64,000 nucleotides of DNA from Bacteroidales bacterium UBA4331. Lineage in GTDB: Bacteria; Bacteroidota; Bacteroidia; Bacteroidales; Paludibacteraceae. Positions 57,324 to 64,000 of this stretch are shown here, piece by piece. A program made the translations under genes and the position numbers. The notes beneath the pieces were generated by a model, which was given only the letters and a program-made list of their open reading frames with translations, was not told the DNA's origin and did no database searches. Within the stretch, counting starts at the first letter, position 1; every line of letters begins with the position of its first letter. The DNA is taken from contig DGTR01000027.1 of the NCBI GenBank assembly GCA_002394395.1, positions 530 to 64,529 on the forward strand, given 5' to 3'.

Positions 57324-57437
57324 ATGAGAATGACCTTAGAGCAGTTCCGCAAGCGGTATCAGGTGGTTGATCCACTTGATGCCGCCGCCAAGGAACCCAA
57401 AAAGCACTACGACCCCTTCATCGAACGGGAGGATTAA
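57324..57437 (+). CDS. Mini-protein of 37 residues
   Basis: MRMTLEQFRKRYQVV to FIERED, starting 16 bp after the previous stop. It is basic-then-acidic, with no hydrophobic segment. A longer frame starting at 57189 lies inside the previous gene and is rejected. It may be translationally coupled to the preceding gene. Unknown function. Confidence 0.5.
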   Translation: MRMTLEQFRKRYQVVDPLDAAAKEPKKHYDPFIERED

Positions 57438-57532
57438 AAGAAATGGCATAAAAGAAAGTAACCAAAGAAAATTAATAAAGAATTTTTCATTTTTTCTATT
57501 TGACAATATAGAGAAAATGATAAAATGAAAAA

Positions 57533-57850
57533 ATGAAAACATTTAATGATATTTGGCAATTATTATCGCCTAAAGTCGAATATGCGAACCGGAAGAAGGC
57601 CTGTTATGAGCTATGGATTTCTTTGACGGAAAACCAGCAAGATACCATCTTCGATGCTATCTCAGAAAAACTGGCAAAAGGAAAATTCGTTGACTATAAC
57701 CCTTTGTTTGCTATTAAGAACCATTACCGGCAACGCTCCCAGACCCTCTCCTTCAACGACTATTACACCCGCTACGGCACAACGGAGGAACGCGACGGAT
57801 GGAAGATGACGAACCCTACCGGAAACTGCGTCATCTATGTCAAATCATAG
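57533..57850 (+). CDS. Small soluble protein of unknown function (105 aa)
   Basis: Recognisable conserved-looking stretches: MKTFNDIWQLLSPKVEYANR, ACYELWISLTENQQDTIFDAISEKL and SFNDYYTRYGTTEERDGWKM. The pattern reminds me of short genes in Bacteroides accessory regions, but no named family comes to mind. A/T-rich DNA with repeated AAAATGA words precedes it; no clear Bacteroidota promoter. Confidence 0.62.
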   Translation: MKTFNDIWQLLSPKVEYANRKKACYELWISLTENQQDTIFDAISEKLAKGKFVDYNPLFAIKNHYRQRSQTLSFNDYYTRYGTTEERDGWKMTNPTGNCVIYVKS

Positions 57851-57875
57851 TTCCCTCCTCGCAATGTCCTGTGCG

Positions 57876-57899
57876 CGCGAGTTTCGCGAGCGCGATCGC
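57876..57899. repeat. CGCGA hairpin and GCGATCGC palindrome
   Basis: CGCGA, GTT, TCGCG (57876-57888) followed by GCGATCGC (57892-57899), in the 119-bp spacer 57851-57969. Could act as the terminator stem of the upstream gene. Confidence 0.45.
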
Positions 57900-57969
57900 A
57901 AGACTTCGTTTATTGCGTTGGGATTATATCCCGACATTAGACCCTTTAATTTTTTATTCTTAATCCCCT

Positions 57970-58269
57970 ATGAACTATCCTTTATACGATGTACCCTACC
58001 TCGTCCGGGAACCCAACGACACCTATATGTCCCAGACCCGGCACAAGATCGAGGTGCAAAACCAAGCGATTGTCGATGCGTATTTCATAGCCCGGGACAA
58101 AGGACTATCCGCGGAATCGGCGAGAAAAACGGCCGCCCAAAAGCACGGCATTCCCACCATCCGCGTGTACCACTCCCTGCGATGGTTTTACCAGGAGGCG
58201 GTAAGACGAGGAAAATACAGTTTTTTGATAAAATTTCCACCTGCAAAGGAACACATTGTTCACTTTTGA
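57970..58269 (+). CDS. Small protein with possible helix-turn-helix (99 aa)
   Basis: The middle, YFIARDKGLSAESARKTAAQKHGIPTIRVYHSL split over two helices, looks like a helix-turn-helix of a transposase- or resolvase-type DNA-binding fold. The start PLYDVPYLVREPNDTYMSQT is distinctive. Possible small DNA-binding regulator of the cluster. The last 15 residues run into the next promoter and may not be conserved. Confidence 0.55.
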   Translation: MNYPLYDVPYLVREPNDTYMSQTRHKIEVQNQAIVDAYFIARDKGLSAESARKTAAQKHGIPTIRVYHSLRWFYQEAVRRGKYSFLIKFPPAKEHIVHF

Positions 58270-58271
58270 TG

Positions 58272-58342
58272 TATCTTTGCACCGTCTTTCAAAATTCAGT
58301 AACACCTCAGTAAGACTTTTGTAAGACTTTTATAAGACTTTT
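58272..58342 (+). promoter_or_regulatory. -7 box and 11-bp TAAGACTTTT repeat before the small lipoprotein
   Basis: TATCTTTG (58272-58279) without a clear -33. In the transcribed leader, TAAGACTTTT occurs at 58311, 58322 and 58333, exactly 11 bp apart. Confidence 0.6.
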
Positions 58343-58397
58343 CACCCCCACAGGTTTAACTCTCGGCGCTACCCCGCCGAGCAAAAAAATCACTACT

Positions 58398-58598
58398 ATG
58401 ACCAAGCAACGTATCTACAAAATCATCGTCACTCTCGCGACGGCCATTGTGACGTGTGCAGCGATCGCACTGGGACTCACGTCCTGCAATGTGACTCGGA
58501 CCATCACCACCCAGAGTCAGTATTACCAACGCGGCGACACCACCTGCACCATCGTCACCAAGACCATCGAGCAGTATGACGCGAGCAAGAAACTGTAA
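58398..58598 (+). CDS. Small lipoprotein (66 aa)
   Basis: Signal TKQRIYKIIVTLATAIVTCA... with lipobox IALGLTSC (Cys about 30), then a short mature part (NVTRTITTQSQYYQRGDTTC) ending TIEQYDASKKL. A membrane-anchored mini-protein. I recall similar short lipoproteins in Bacteroides, but give no function. It follows a leader with 11-bp repeats. Confidence 0.7.
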   Translation: MTKQRIYKIIVTLATAIVTCAAIALGLTSCNVTRTITTQSQYYQRGDTTCTIVTKTIEQYDASKKL

Positions 58599-58679
58599 CG
58601 TTTCTCTCCCAAAACTCACTCACTTATTATTTACTTTTAACCCCTCGTACGGCACGAGCGAAAACAACGCCGAAACACT

Positions 58680-59069
58680 ATGGCAAAAGCAACTGTCGGC
58701 GCCGGTGGAATCGAGTACATCCAAGGCGCCCTGAAGAAACCCAAGAAACAAGACGGTCACAAACACGGCAACTACGTCATCATGACGCACCGAACGGCAG
58801 CGACCACCAACCCGGACTGCCAACGCATCTACGTCAAGGATCCCGATTCGTACAAGCGCAACAGCCCGTTGAGTCAGCGCGAGATCCAGATCCGTAACCG
58901 CTTCACCGCGGTAGCGCAGATGATCAAGGCCCGCAAGGCCGATCTCTCAAAGCTCACCACCGATCAGGCGAACTTCCGCGCACAGAAGAACGACCCCGAT
59001 GGCGCAAAAACCATGAAGGCGTACTACTGGAAGATCTGCGGCGCGGAGTGGGATCAGCAACACAGTTAA
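58680..59069 (+). CDS. Basic protein of unknown function (129 aa), last of the cluster
   Basis: Lys-rich, soluble: IEYIQGALKKPKKQDGHKHG, MTHRTAATTNPDCQRIYVKD and LSQREIQIRNRFTAVAQMIKARKADL. The segment with RNRFTAVAQMIKARK looks like a nucleic-acid-binding helix. The ATG follows an 81-bp spacer after the lipoprotein. The end is followed by a G/C-rich inverted word before the second BspA-like gene. Confidence 0.65.
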   Translation: MAKATVGAGGIEYIQGALKKPKKQDGHKHGNYVIMTHRTAATTNPDCQRIYVKDPDSYKRNSPLSQREIQIRNRFTAVAQMIKARKADLSKLTTDQANFRAQKNDPDGAKTMKAYYWKICGAEWDQQHS

Positions 59070-59075
59070 GCCCAA

Positions 59076-59128
59076 AGCCCCACCCCGACCCTCCCCCGTA
59101 GGGAGGGATGAGGGAAGAGGGGTTAGGG
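59076..59128. repeat. C/G-rich inverted word between convergent genes
   Basis: CCACCCCGACCCTCCCCCGTAGGGAGGG then GAGGGAAGAGGGG: fold-back C-run/G-run, probably a bidirectional terminator. Confidence 0.6.
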
Positions 59129-59135
59129 GGTAGAG

Positions 59136-62100
59136 TTATTTTATCTCCTGGCCGGTGATGGTATAGACCTTGTTTCCGCGGAGGATGAACACGTGGTTGT
59201 TCATAAGGATCTTACGAACGTCCTCCGTTCCTGTCGTCGATGAGCCTATGTGGTCTAAGCCCGTTGGAACTTCTGCCGTAGTGGTGAAGGAGCCGGATTT
59301 AGTATCAATAGGTTCATCGTCTTTGTCAAAGGCCTGTATCTCAAAGAAGTACTCATGATCAGGATCCAAGCCGGTGATGGTGAAGTCAAGCGTGGTGGTA
59401 CCTACAACGATCAGCTTGCGCAGGTGGCGTTTCTTAGGCGCTTGCGGCTGATTCAATACGTACGCCGGAGCATATGTCGGTACACCGAAATCGATACGAA
59501 TCAATATGCCGGCAGCGTTGAAGGTGAGCGTGCATAGTCTCTCGGTCTGCTCTGGATTCGCCCAGATGATCAGCGTGTAATACTCTGCACCACTGACAAT
59601 CGGCCAGGTGAAATCAACGGTATGACTCTCCGGCTCTACGTAAACTTCTTCAGGCGTTTCTACGGAGCAGTCAGCTATCTGCAGGGTAAAGATCTCTATG
59701 GAGTCACAACGGTGAGCGATGGTATCCTGAATAGCCTCCGAGTAGAGACGACCGTTATAGATGAAGGACTCACCTTGGCACATCTGGTATTCGTTGTAGA
59801 ACGTATCCCTCGGCAGCACCGTTACCATCATGGAGGCGGAGATTGGGGTATAGATCATCAACGGCTCGTCATGATGCGAATAAAGGGTAACCGAGACAAG
59901 ATAAGCACCGGTGTCCGGGAACTGATAATAAACGTCAGTAGAAGCATTACGTATCATTGGTCCTCCTTCCAAAGTCCACTCGATGTAGTCATACGGGATG
60001 TCGGATGGTATCGAATAATAGGACCGCTCACCGAGACATACATATTCATCTCCTGAAATCATTAGTTGCCAAGCGGTACCACCCAATGAATATGCGTACG
60101 ATCCATCTTCTTCGGTTCCATACGCGTGCGCTATCACTCCATGCGGGTTGCGCAGAGAATATGTACAATCATAGCAAGACGGCAACGCTACGCGGCTATA
60201 GGAATACGCCGGATTGCCGGGAACCGGAGTCCACTCAAGAGGAATATCATATTGCTGACTCATCCTTAATGTCGTCTGGTCACAATATGCTGACACTGCA
60301 ACCAGATTGACGAAGTGGTGATACCCGTACTGTGAGGACGAAGGAGCGGCGAAGAGCGCATCCGTAGTTCCCATATCCACCGGTGCAATCCAAACCATAG
60401 ACGGGTCGCCCACACCGTCAACGGACTCAGTCTCAACGGCAGTATAACTATTTCCCACGTCGTATGAATAAACGGCAACAGGCATTGAAGTATGCAGATA
60501 AACAGCATCAGACTGTACGATTAAAGGAATTGTCTCTATGAGTTTGCTATGCCTTCGGGTCAGATCGCCGACACTCATCTCAAATTCGAAAGTCTGCCCG
60601 GCATTAATGGTTGCCATTTCATAACCGTCGATGGCGATTGACGTTCCATCCGCCAAAGCGGTGATGCGTACGCGGTTGGCGTCTTTCTGCAACGAGCGGG
60701 TGACAACGAACTCTGTTCCCCAGAAATTCGTCGGTATAGCCTGTTCATAAAGACAATCACGTGCTGATACTCCGTTCGGTACTTGCGTTAAGATATTTCC
60801 GCTGAAAACGGCGATTGACTTATTCAATAGTGCCTTCACATGCGTGCCGGAAAGGCTCTGTTGATTTTGAGAGAGCACGTAGTAGATCTGACCACTATTC
60901 AGAGAAACCGTGTAAGGAACGCCGGCAGGATGATTGTCCAGGGTAGTGGAAGACGGCACAATCTCTACCGTCGTGCTATCTTCGGTCGCAAGAATAGTGA
61001 TGGTTGTATAGGATTCATCATAATTATTGTATGGACGATAATCCTGGGTATAATACTCCGCTCCCAGCATTGAAACCGGCAGAATAGCGGTTGCATCGGA
61101 TGACATGTGCATGTATTGCATGGCAACGACGGAGATATCTTCCGTTGATTCTACATGCAGTCCTAACGGCATCGTTCTTCCTGCCATGGCCGCAATGCCT
61201 GAGGCGCTATTCGCATTTCTCGGATACCATTGTTCCAAAGGTATATCATGTTCCTCATATACCTGTCCGGCTTGCAGAATTCGTGTGATTTCCCAGTTTG
61301 TAGCCGGATTATGGATCGTTACTGTGCATGCTTTCTTAGCCGAAAGAATCAGATACGGTGTTTGTGGTACGCTTTCTCCGTCGGCATTTGTTGCCAAGGT
61401 CAAGCCCACCCAGAAATGTCTTCCTTCCATCGTGAATTGAGAGGGCGATACGCACGATGCCGATTGCCGGGTAACCGGGATATCGCCTCTCAGTGTATCT
61501 CCGCAAGAAGTAATCGCCCAATATTCGGCGATGTTGTTGAGCGGATACTCTCCTATTTTACACCCAAACTCCAATATTTTAGGAGCATAACGGTTGGCTT
61601 CAGCAAAGGCTTTGCGGAACTGCTTCTCGGTGTGGCTGAAATACAGATGTCCGAGGTCATCGCAAATAGGATAATAATCTTCGCTCAGGTTCGGCATAAT
61701 GTTGGTATAGACGAAGAAATGCCGGTATCCGATGACGGTATCAGAGTTGATGACGATATCTTCCCAACTATCACCGGCACAGACAATATCTATCATGCCG
61801 ACTTCATACTCCGCCTCGACTGCAAAACGCGTTCCTTCTTCCAAGTGTACGGTACGAGGGTTATCCTGATTTCCGTCGGACCATTGCGTGAAGAAATATC
61901 CGGCTTTCTCAAGAGCTTGGAACCGTAGGGTGGAGTTGTTGATACATGCAGGCATTGTCAGGATCTCTGCATCCCCTACCGAGTAGTCATAGATACCTTC
62001 TATAGGAGGCCAATATTTCCATACCTGCGAGGAACGATAGGCTTGTGCGGTACCACACGGTACGTGCAACTCAAAGTCGTATGTGTCTCTGAAGAAACGA

Positions 62101-64000
62101 GATCCACTTGCATTGGTAGGCGGCGTTGTTGCCAGGCAGGTAACAGAGGCGAGCTGAGCGCAATCGTAGAAAGCACTTTGACCAATCGTATCCACATTCT
62201 CAGGAATCGTCAGGGTCTTAATCTTGGCTTTCCGGAATGCATATTCGCCAATCTTCCTCATGGAATTAGGCAGCGACAGGGAAACTAACGAGGTGTCATT
62301 CCTGAACGCATAATTTCCCACGGAAGTAACGCCTTCTTCAATCACTACGGAATGGAACGGTAAGAATCCTCTTGGACCAGCAGCACTATTGTCATTATAC
62401 CATGGAGTCTCCCTCTCTCTGGTCCAGTTTGCCATCTCTCCGGTACCGCTGATCGTCAAGATACTGTCACAAGAGATTTCCCAAGTCAAATTGCTACCTT
62501 GCGCTCCGCAATATCCGGAGGCAAGAGGACATGGGGGTATAGGTTCACCTCCTCCTTCTTCTCCTCCTCCTTCTATAGGTAAGATGTTTGTAAACTCTGA
62601 CCATTCTTCTGCATTTCGGTATGATTCTATCGATTCTGCGGGGACATAAAGGGTCATGCGAGATTTATCCGCATCAAACGACCTGGCACTTCCCGAGGCT
62701 AAAGCAGGAGGAGTCGTGGCGTAACAAATAATTGTCCGGAGAGAGGCGCAATCTCGGAACGCTTCTTTCTCTATACTGCTAAGGCTTGCACCCAACTGAA
62801 GCGTGGTTAAATATCTACAACTTTTAAATGCATTTCTGCCTATGGTATATACGCCGTTTCCAATGACGGCCGACTGCAATGATCCTAAATTTTGGAAAGC
62901 ATACTCCCCGATATTGGCATTTGGAATGGATACGTATGTTAAATCATTATTATTGGAAAAGGCACGATAACCTATCTCTGTAACACTACTGGGAATAAGC
63001 AGCGAATCCTTCAAATCCATGTTTCCGAAAGCATAATTTCCAATAGTAGTTATATCGCCATCAAAGGAAATAGCACGGATACTCCTTTCGTAAGGGCGCC
63101 ACGGAATGGTGGATGAAGAGTAATTATCCATTGCACCGCTACCGCGGAAAGTCAGCAGACCATCGCAATTCAGTTCCCAAATTAAATTTGCGCCACAGGA
63201 ATCGCTTACGGTAGAATCAGCCTCCACGAAATAACCATAAACCACTGTATCACCGCGTACAAAATAATTGCGGGTTACGGAATCTGTTTGACATAGGTAC
63301 GCATTACTCTCATCGCTCCATCCCTTAAAGGCGTACCCCTCAAGAGGTGTTGCCGTTAGGTGGAGGTAGGTGCCATACTCATATTGACCATGGATATAAG
63401 TCACTTTTCCCTTTGTGGTATCGGCGGAATATACGGATACCATATAGCTATTCGGTGCGAAGATAGCAGTAAAAGCGGAATCCTGCGTAACTGTTACATT
63501 ACGGGGATTATCGGTCACGCTATCAGACCATTGTACGAAATGGTAGCCGCTATAGGGATTTGCCGATAGCGTCATGCTGGTTCCGTCACACAGTGCCCGT
63601 ACATTCAGTTTATCTACATATCCGGAGCCTTCATAGTTGAGGGTTACAGCATGCTCGACAGCTCCTACGGACTCATAAATGCGCGATTCCTGCATCCCTA
63701 ACGCCCGGGCATATATATCTTTCATTCCGCATGGGATATAAAACGAAATGGGGTCATACCAATAGAAGGCACCATTCATATGAGGGCAATGATCGAAGGT
63801 GACAGACTGAAGATGCTGACAACCATGGAAAGCTCCTTGGTAAATGGTATCACATTGGCTGGGGATAGTATATTGTTCTACGTATCTCCCAAGAGGGTAT
63901 TGTATCAACGAAATGGTATCTCTGCGGAAGAGAACTCCGTCCGGACTAACAAAATGGGGATTGTTGATTGCTTCAAACTCTCGTATGGAATAGCAATCCA
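59136..64000 (-). CDS. Second giant BspA-like surface protein, 5' end cut by the window
   Basis: At least 1620 residues visible. The frame stays open to the right edge (reading FVSPDGVLFRRD and similar LRR-linker text), so the start is outside; the TTG at 63908 is not the start. From N to C: LRR remnant, InlB-type repeats (GYHFVQWSDS; GYAFKGWSDE), LRR block with CGANLIWELNCDGLLTFRGSG cap, second cap and LRR, then a large IgGFc-binding-like domain (HFWVGLTLATNADGESVPQT; VPNGVSARDCLYEQAIPTNF), a PKD-like segment, FN3 (TITGLDPDHEYFFEIQAFDK) and the tail VFILRGNKVYTITGQEIK. Confidence 0.93.
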   Translation of the reverse strand, partial: DCYSIREFEAINNPHFVSPDGVLFRRDTISLIQYPLGRYVEQYTIPSQCDTIYQGAFHGCQHLQSVTFDHCPHMNGAFYWYDPISFYIPCGMKDIYARALGMQESRIYESVGAVEHAVTLNYEGSGYVDKLNVRALCDGTSMTLSANPYSGYHFVQWSDSVTDNPRNVTVTQDSAFTAIFAPNSYMVSVYSADTTKGKVTYIHGQYEYGTYLHLTATPLEGYAFKGWSDESNAYLCQTDSVTRNYFVRGDTVVYGYFVEADSTVSDSCGANLIWELNCDGLLTFRGSGAMDNYSSSTIPWRPYERSIRAISFDGDITTIGNYAFGNMDLKDSLLIPSSVTEIGYRAFSNNNDLTYVSIPNANIGEYAFQNLGSLQSAVIGNGVYTIGRNAFKSCRYLTTLQLGASLSSIEKEAFRDCASLRTIICYATTPPALASGSARSFDADKSRMTLYVPAESIESYRNAEEWSEFTNILPIEGGGEEGGGEPIPPCPLASGYCGAQGSNLTWEISCDSILTISGTGEMANWTRERETPWYNDNSAAGPRGFLPFHSVVIEEGVTSVGNYAFRNDTSLVSLSLPNSMRKIGEYAFRKAKIKTLTIPENVDTIGQSAFYDCAQLASVTCLATTPPTNASGSRFFRDTYDFELHVPCGTAQAYRSSQVWKYWPPIEGIYDYSVGDAEILTMPACINNSTLRFQALEKAGYFFTQWSDGNQDNPRTVHLEEGTRFAVEAEYEVGMIDIVCAGDSWEDIVINSDTVIGYRHFFVYTNIMPNLSEDYYPICDDLGHLYFSHTEKQFRKAFAEANRYAPKILEFGCKIGEYPLNNIAEYWAITSCGDTLRGDIPVTRQSASCVSPSQFTMEGRHFWVGLTLATNADGESVPQTPYLILSAKKACTVTIHNPATNWEITRILQAGQVYEEHDIPLEQWYPRNANSASGIAAMAGRTMPLGLHVESTEDISVVAMQYMHMSSDATAILPVSMLGAEYYTQDYRPYNNYDESYTTITILATEDSTTVEIVPSSTTLDNHPAGVPYTVSLNSGQIYYVLSQNQQSLSGTHVKALLNKSIAVFSGNILTQVPNGVSARDCLYEQAIPTNFWGTEFVVTRSLQKDANRVRITALADGTSIAIDGYEMATINAGQTFEFEMSVGDLTRRHSKLIETIPLIVQSDAVYLHTSMPVAVYSYDVGNSYTAVETESVDGVGDPSMVWIAPVDMGTTDALFAAPSSSQYGYHHFVNLVAVSAYCDQTTLRMSQQYDIPLEWTPVPGNPAYSYSRVALPSCYDCTYSLRNPHGVIAHAYGTEEDGSYAYSLGGTAWQLMISGDEYVCLGERSYYSIPSDIPYDYIEWTLEGGPMIRNASTDVYYQFPDTGAYLVSVTLYSHHDEPLMIYTPISASMMVTVLPRDTFYNEYQMCQGESFIYNGRLYSEAIQDTIAHRCDSIEIFTLQIADCSVETPEEVYVEPESHTVDFTWPIVSGAEYYTLIIWANPEQTERLCTLTFNAAGILIRIDFGVPTYAPAYVLNQPQAPKKRHLRKLIVVGTTTLDFTITGLDPDHEYFFEIQAFDKDDEPIDTKSGSFTTTAEVPTGLDHIGSSTTGTEDVRKILMNNHVFILRGNKVYTITGQEIK

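Noticed and set aside
57837..58313. Plus-strand 158-codon frame overlapping the 99-aa gene
   Set aside because: Pro/Arg/His-rich text typical of a frame-shifted shadow; the 99-aa frame has the better start and plausible fold.
56157..59069. Small-gene cluster as a prophage or plasmid remnant
   Set aside because: No integrase, terminase, capsid, relaxase or replication gene is visible, and there is no tRNA boundary or clear long terminal repeat; left as an unassigned cluster.

Overview
The window is a chromosomal segment of a member of the Bacteroidota, order Bacteroidales. The evidence is the promoter type (TTTG, about 20 bp, TAnnTTTG, seen at more than a dozen genes), a SusC/SusD pair, BspA-like leucine-rich-repeat surface proteins, and families largely confined to this phylum (DUF5686, DUF4924, DUF3127, DUF6242-like). 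I cannot place it below order from the sequence alone. Most of the window is housekeeping DNA in tightly packed, often overlapping operons. Accessory DNA is concentrated at 19.6-30.8 kb and 50.9-64 kb.

Layout. 0-9.5 kb: 5'-cut dprA, a 54-residue membrane protein, parC and maf on the plus strand; then a minus-strand run read pta, ackA, GH13 amylase, UbiA prenyltransferase. 9.6-19.6 kb: an OmpA-LysM protein, a tRNA with anticodon CAT, a second OmpA protein, lptE with an enhancer-binding regulator (minus), an orphan Wza/Wzc export pair and topoisomerase III. 19.6-30.8 kb: a pectin-type utilization locus (SusC, SusD, pectate lyase, a small secreted protein, and a GH28 polygalacturonase), interrupted by a hipBA toxin-antitoxin pair. 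30.9-50.8 kb: minus-strand core genes, including an FAD oxidoreductase, recA, nth, an S4 protein, pth, rplY, tRNA-Gln, DUF5686, xerD, a LolC/E-type permease, rbfA, rpmH, a short recO, a DUF3127 protein, pgk, a prenyl synthase and ddl; the 5-formyl-THF cyclo-ligase is the one plus-strand gene. 50.9-64 kb: two giant BspA-like proteins (the second cut by the right edge) flank a DUF4160/DUF2442 pair and a plus-strand cluster of eight small genes of unknown function.

Two hidden structures stand out. First, many spacers, and several reading frames, contain degenerate short tandem arrays with a constant unit length of 7, 8, 9 or 11 bp. They supply start codons (ubiA, DUF5686), sit in 3' spacers, and add in-frame low-complexity insertions to otherwise conserved enzymes (FAD oxidoreductase, Ddl, TopB, DUF5686, the FtsX-type permease). 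Second, the promoters share an extended element, TTTGnnTATGTC followed by an A/T tract and GTAnnTTTGC, beyond the textbook Bacteroides consensus. At recA and ddl the promoter is fused to the terminator of the upstream gene.

Functional picture: a saccharolytic, acetate-forming anaerobe (pta-ackA, amylase, pectin locus) with a heavily decorated surface (two OmpA proteins, BspA-like adhesins, capsule export). Three secreted proteins share a C-terminal tail that may be a sorting signal.
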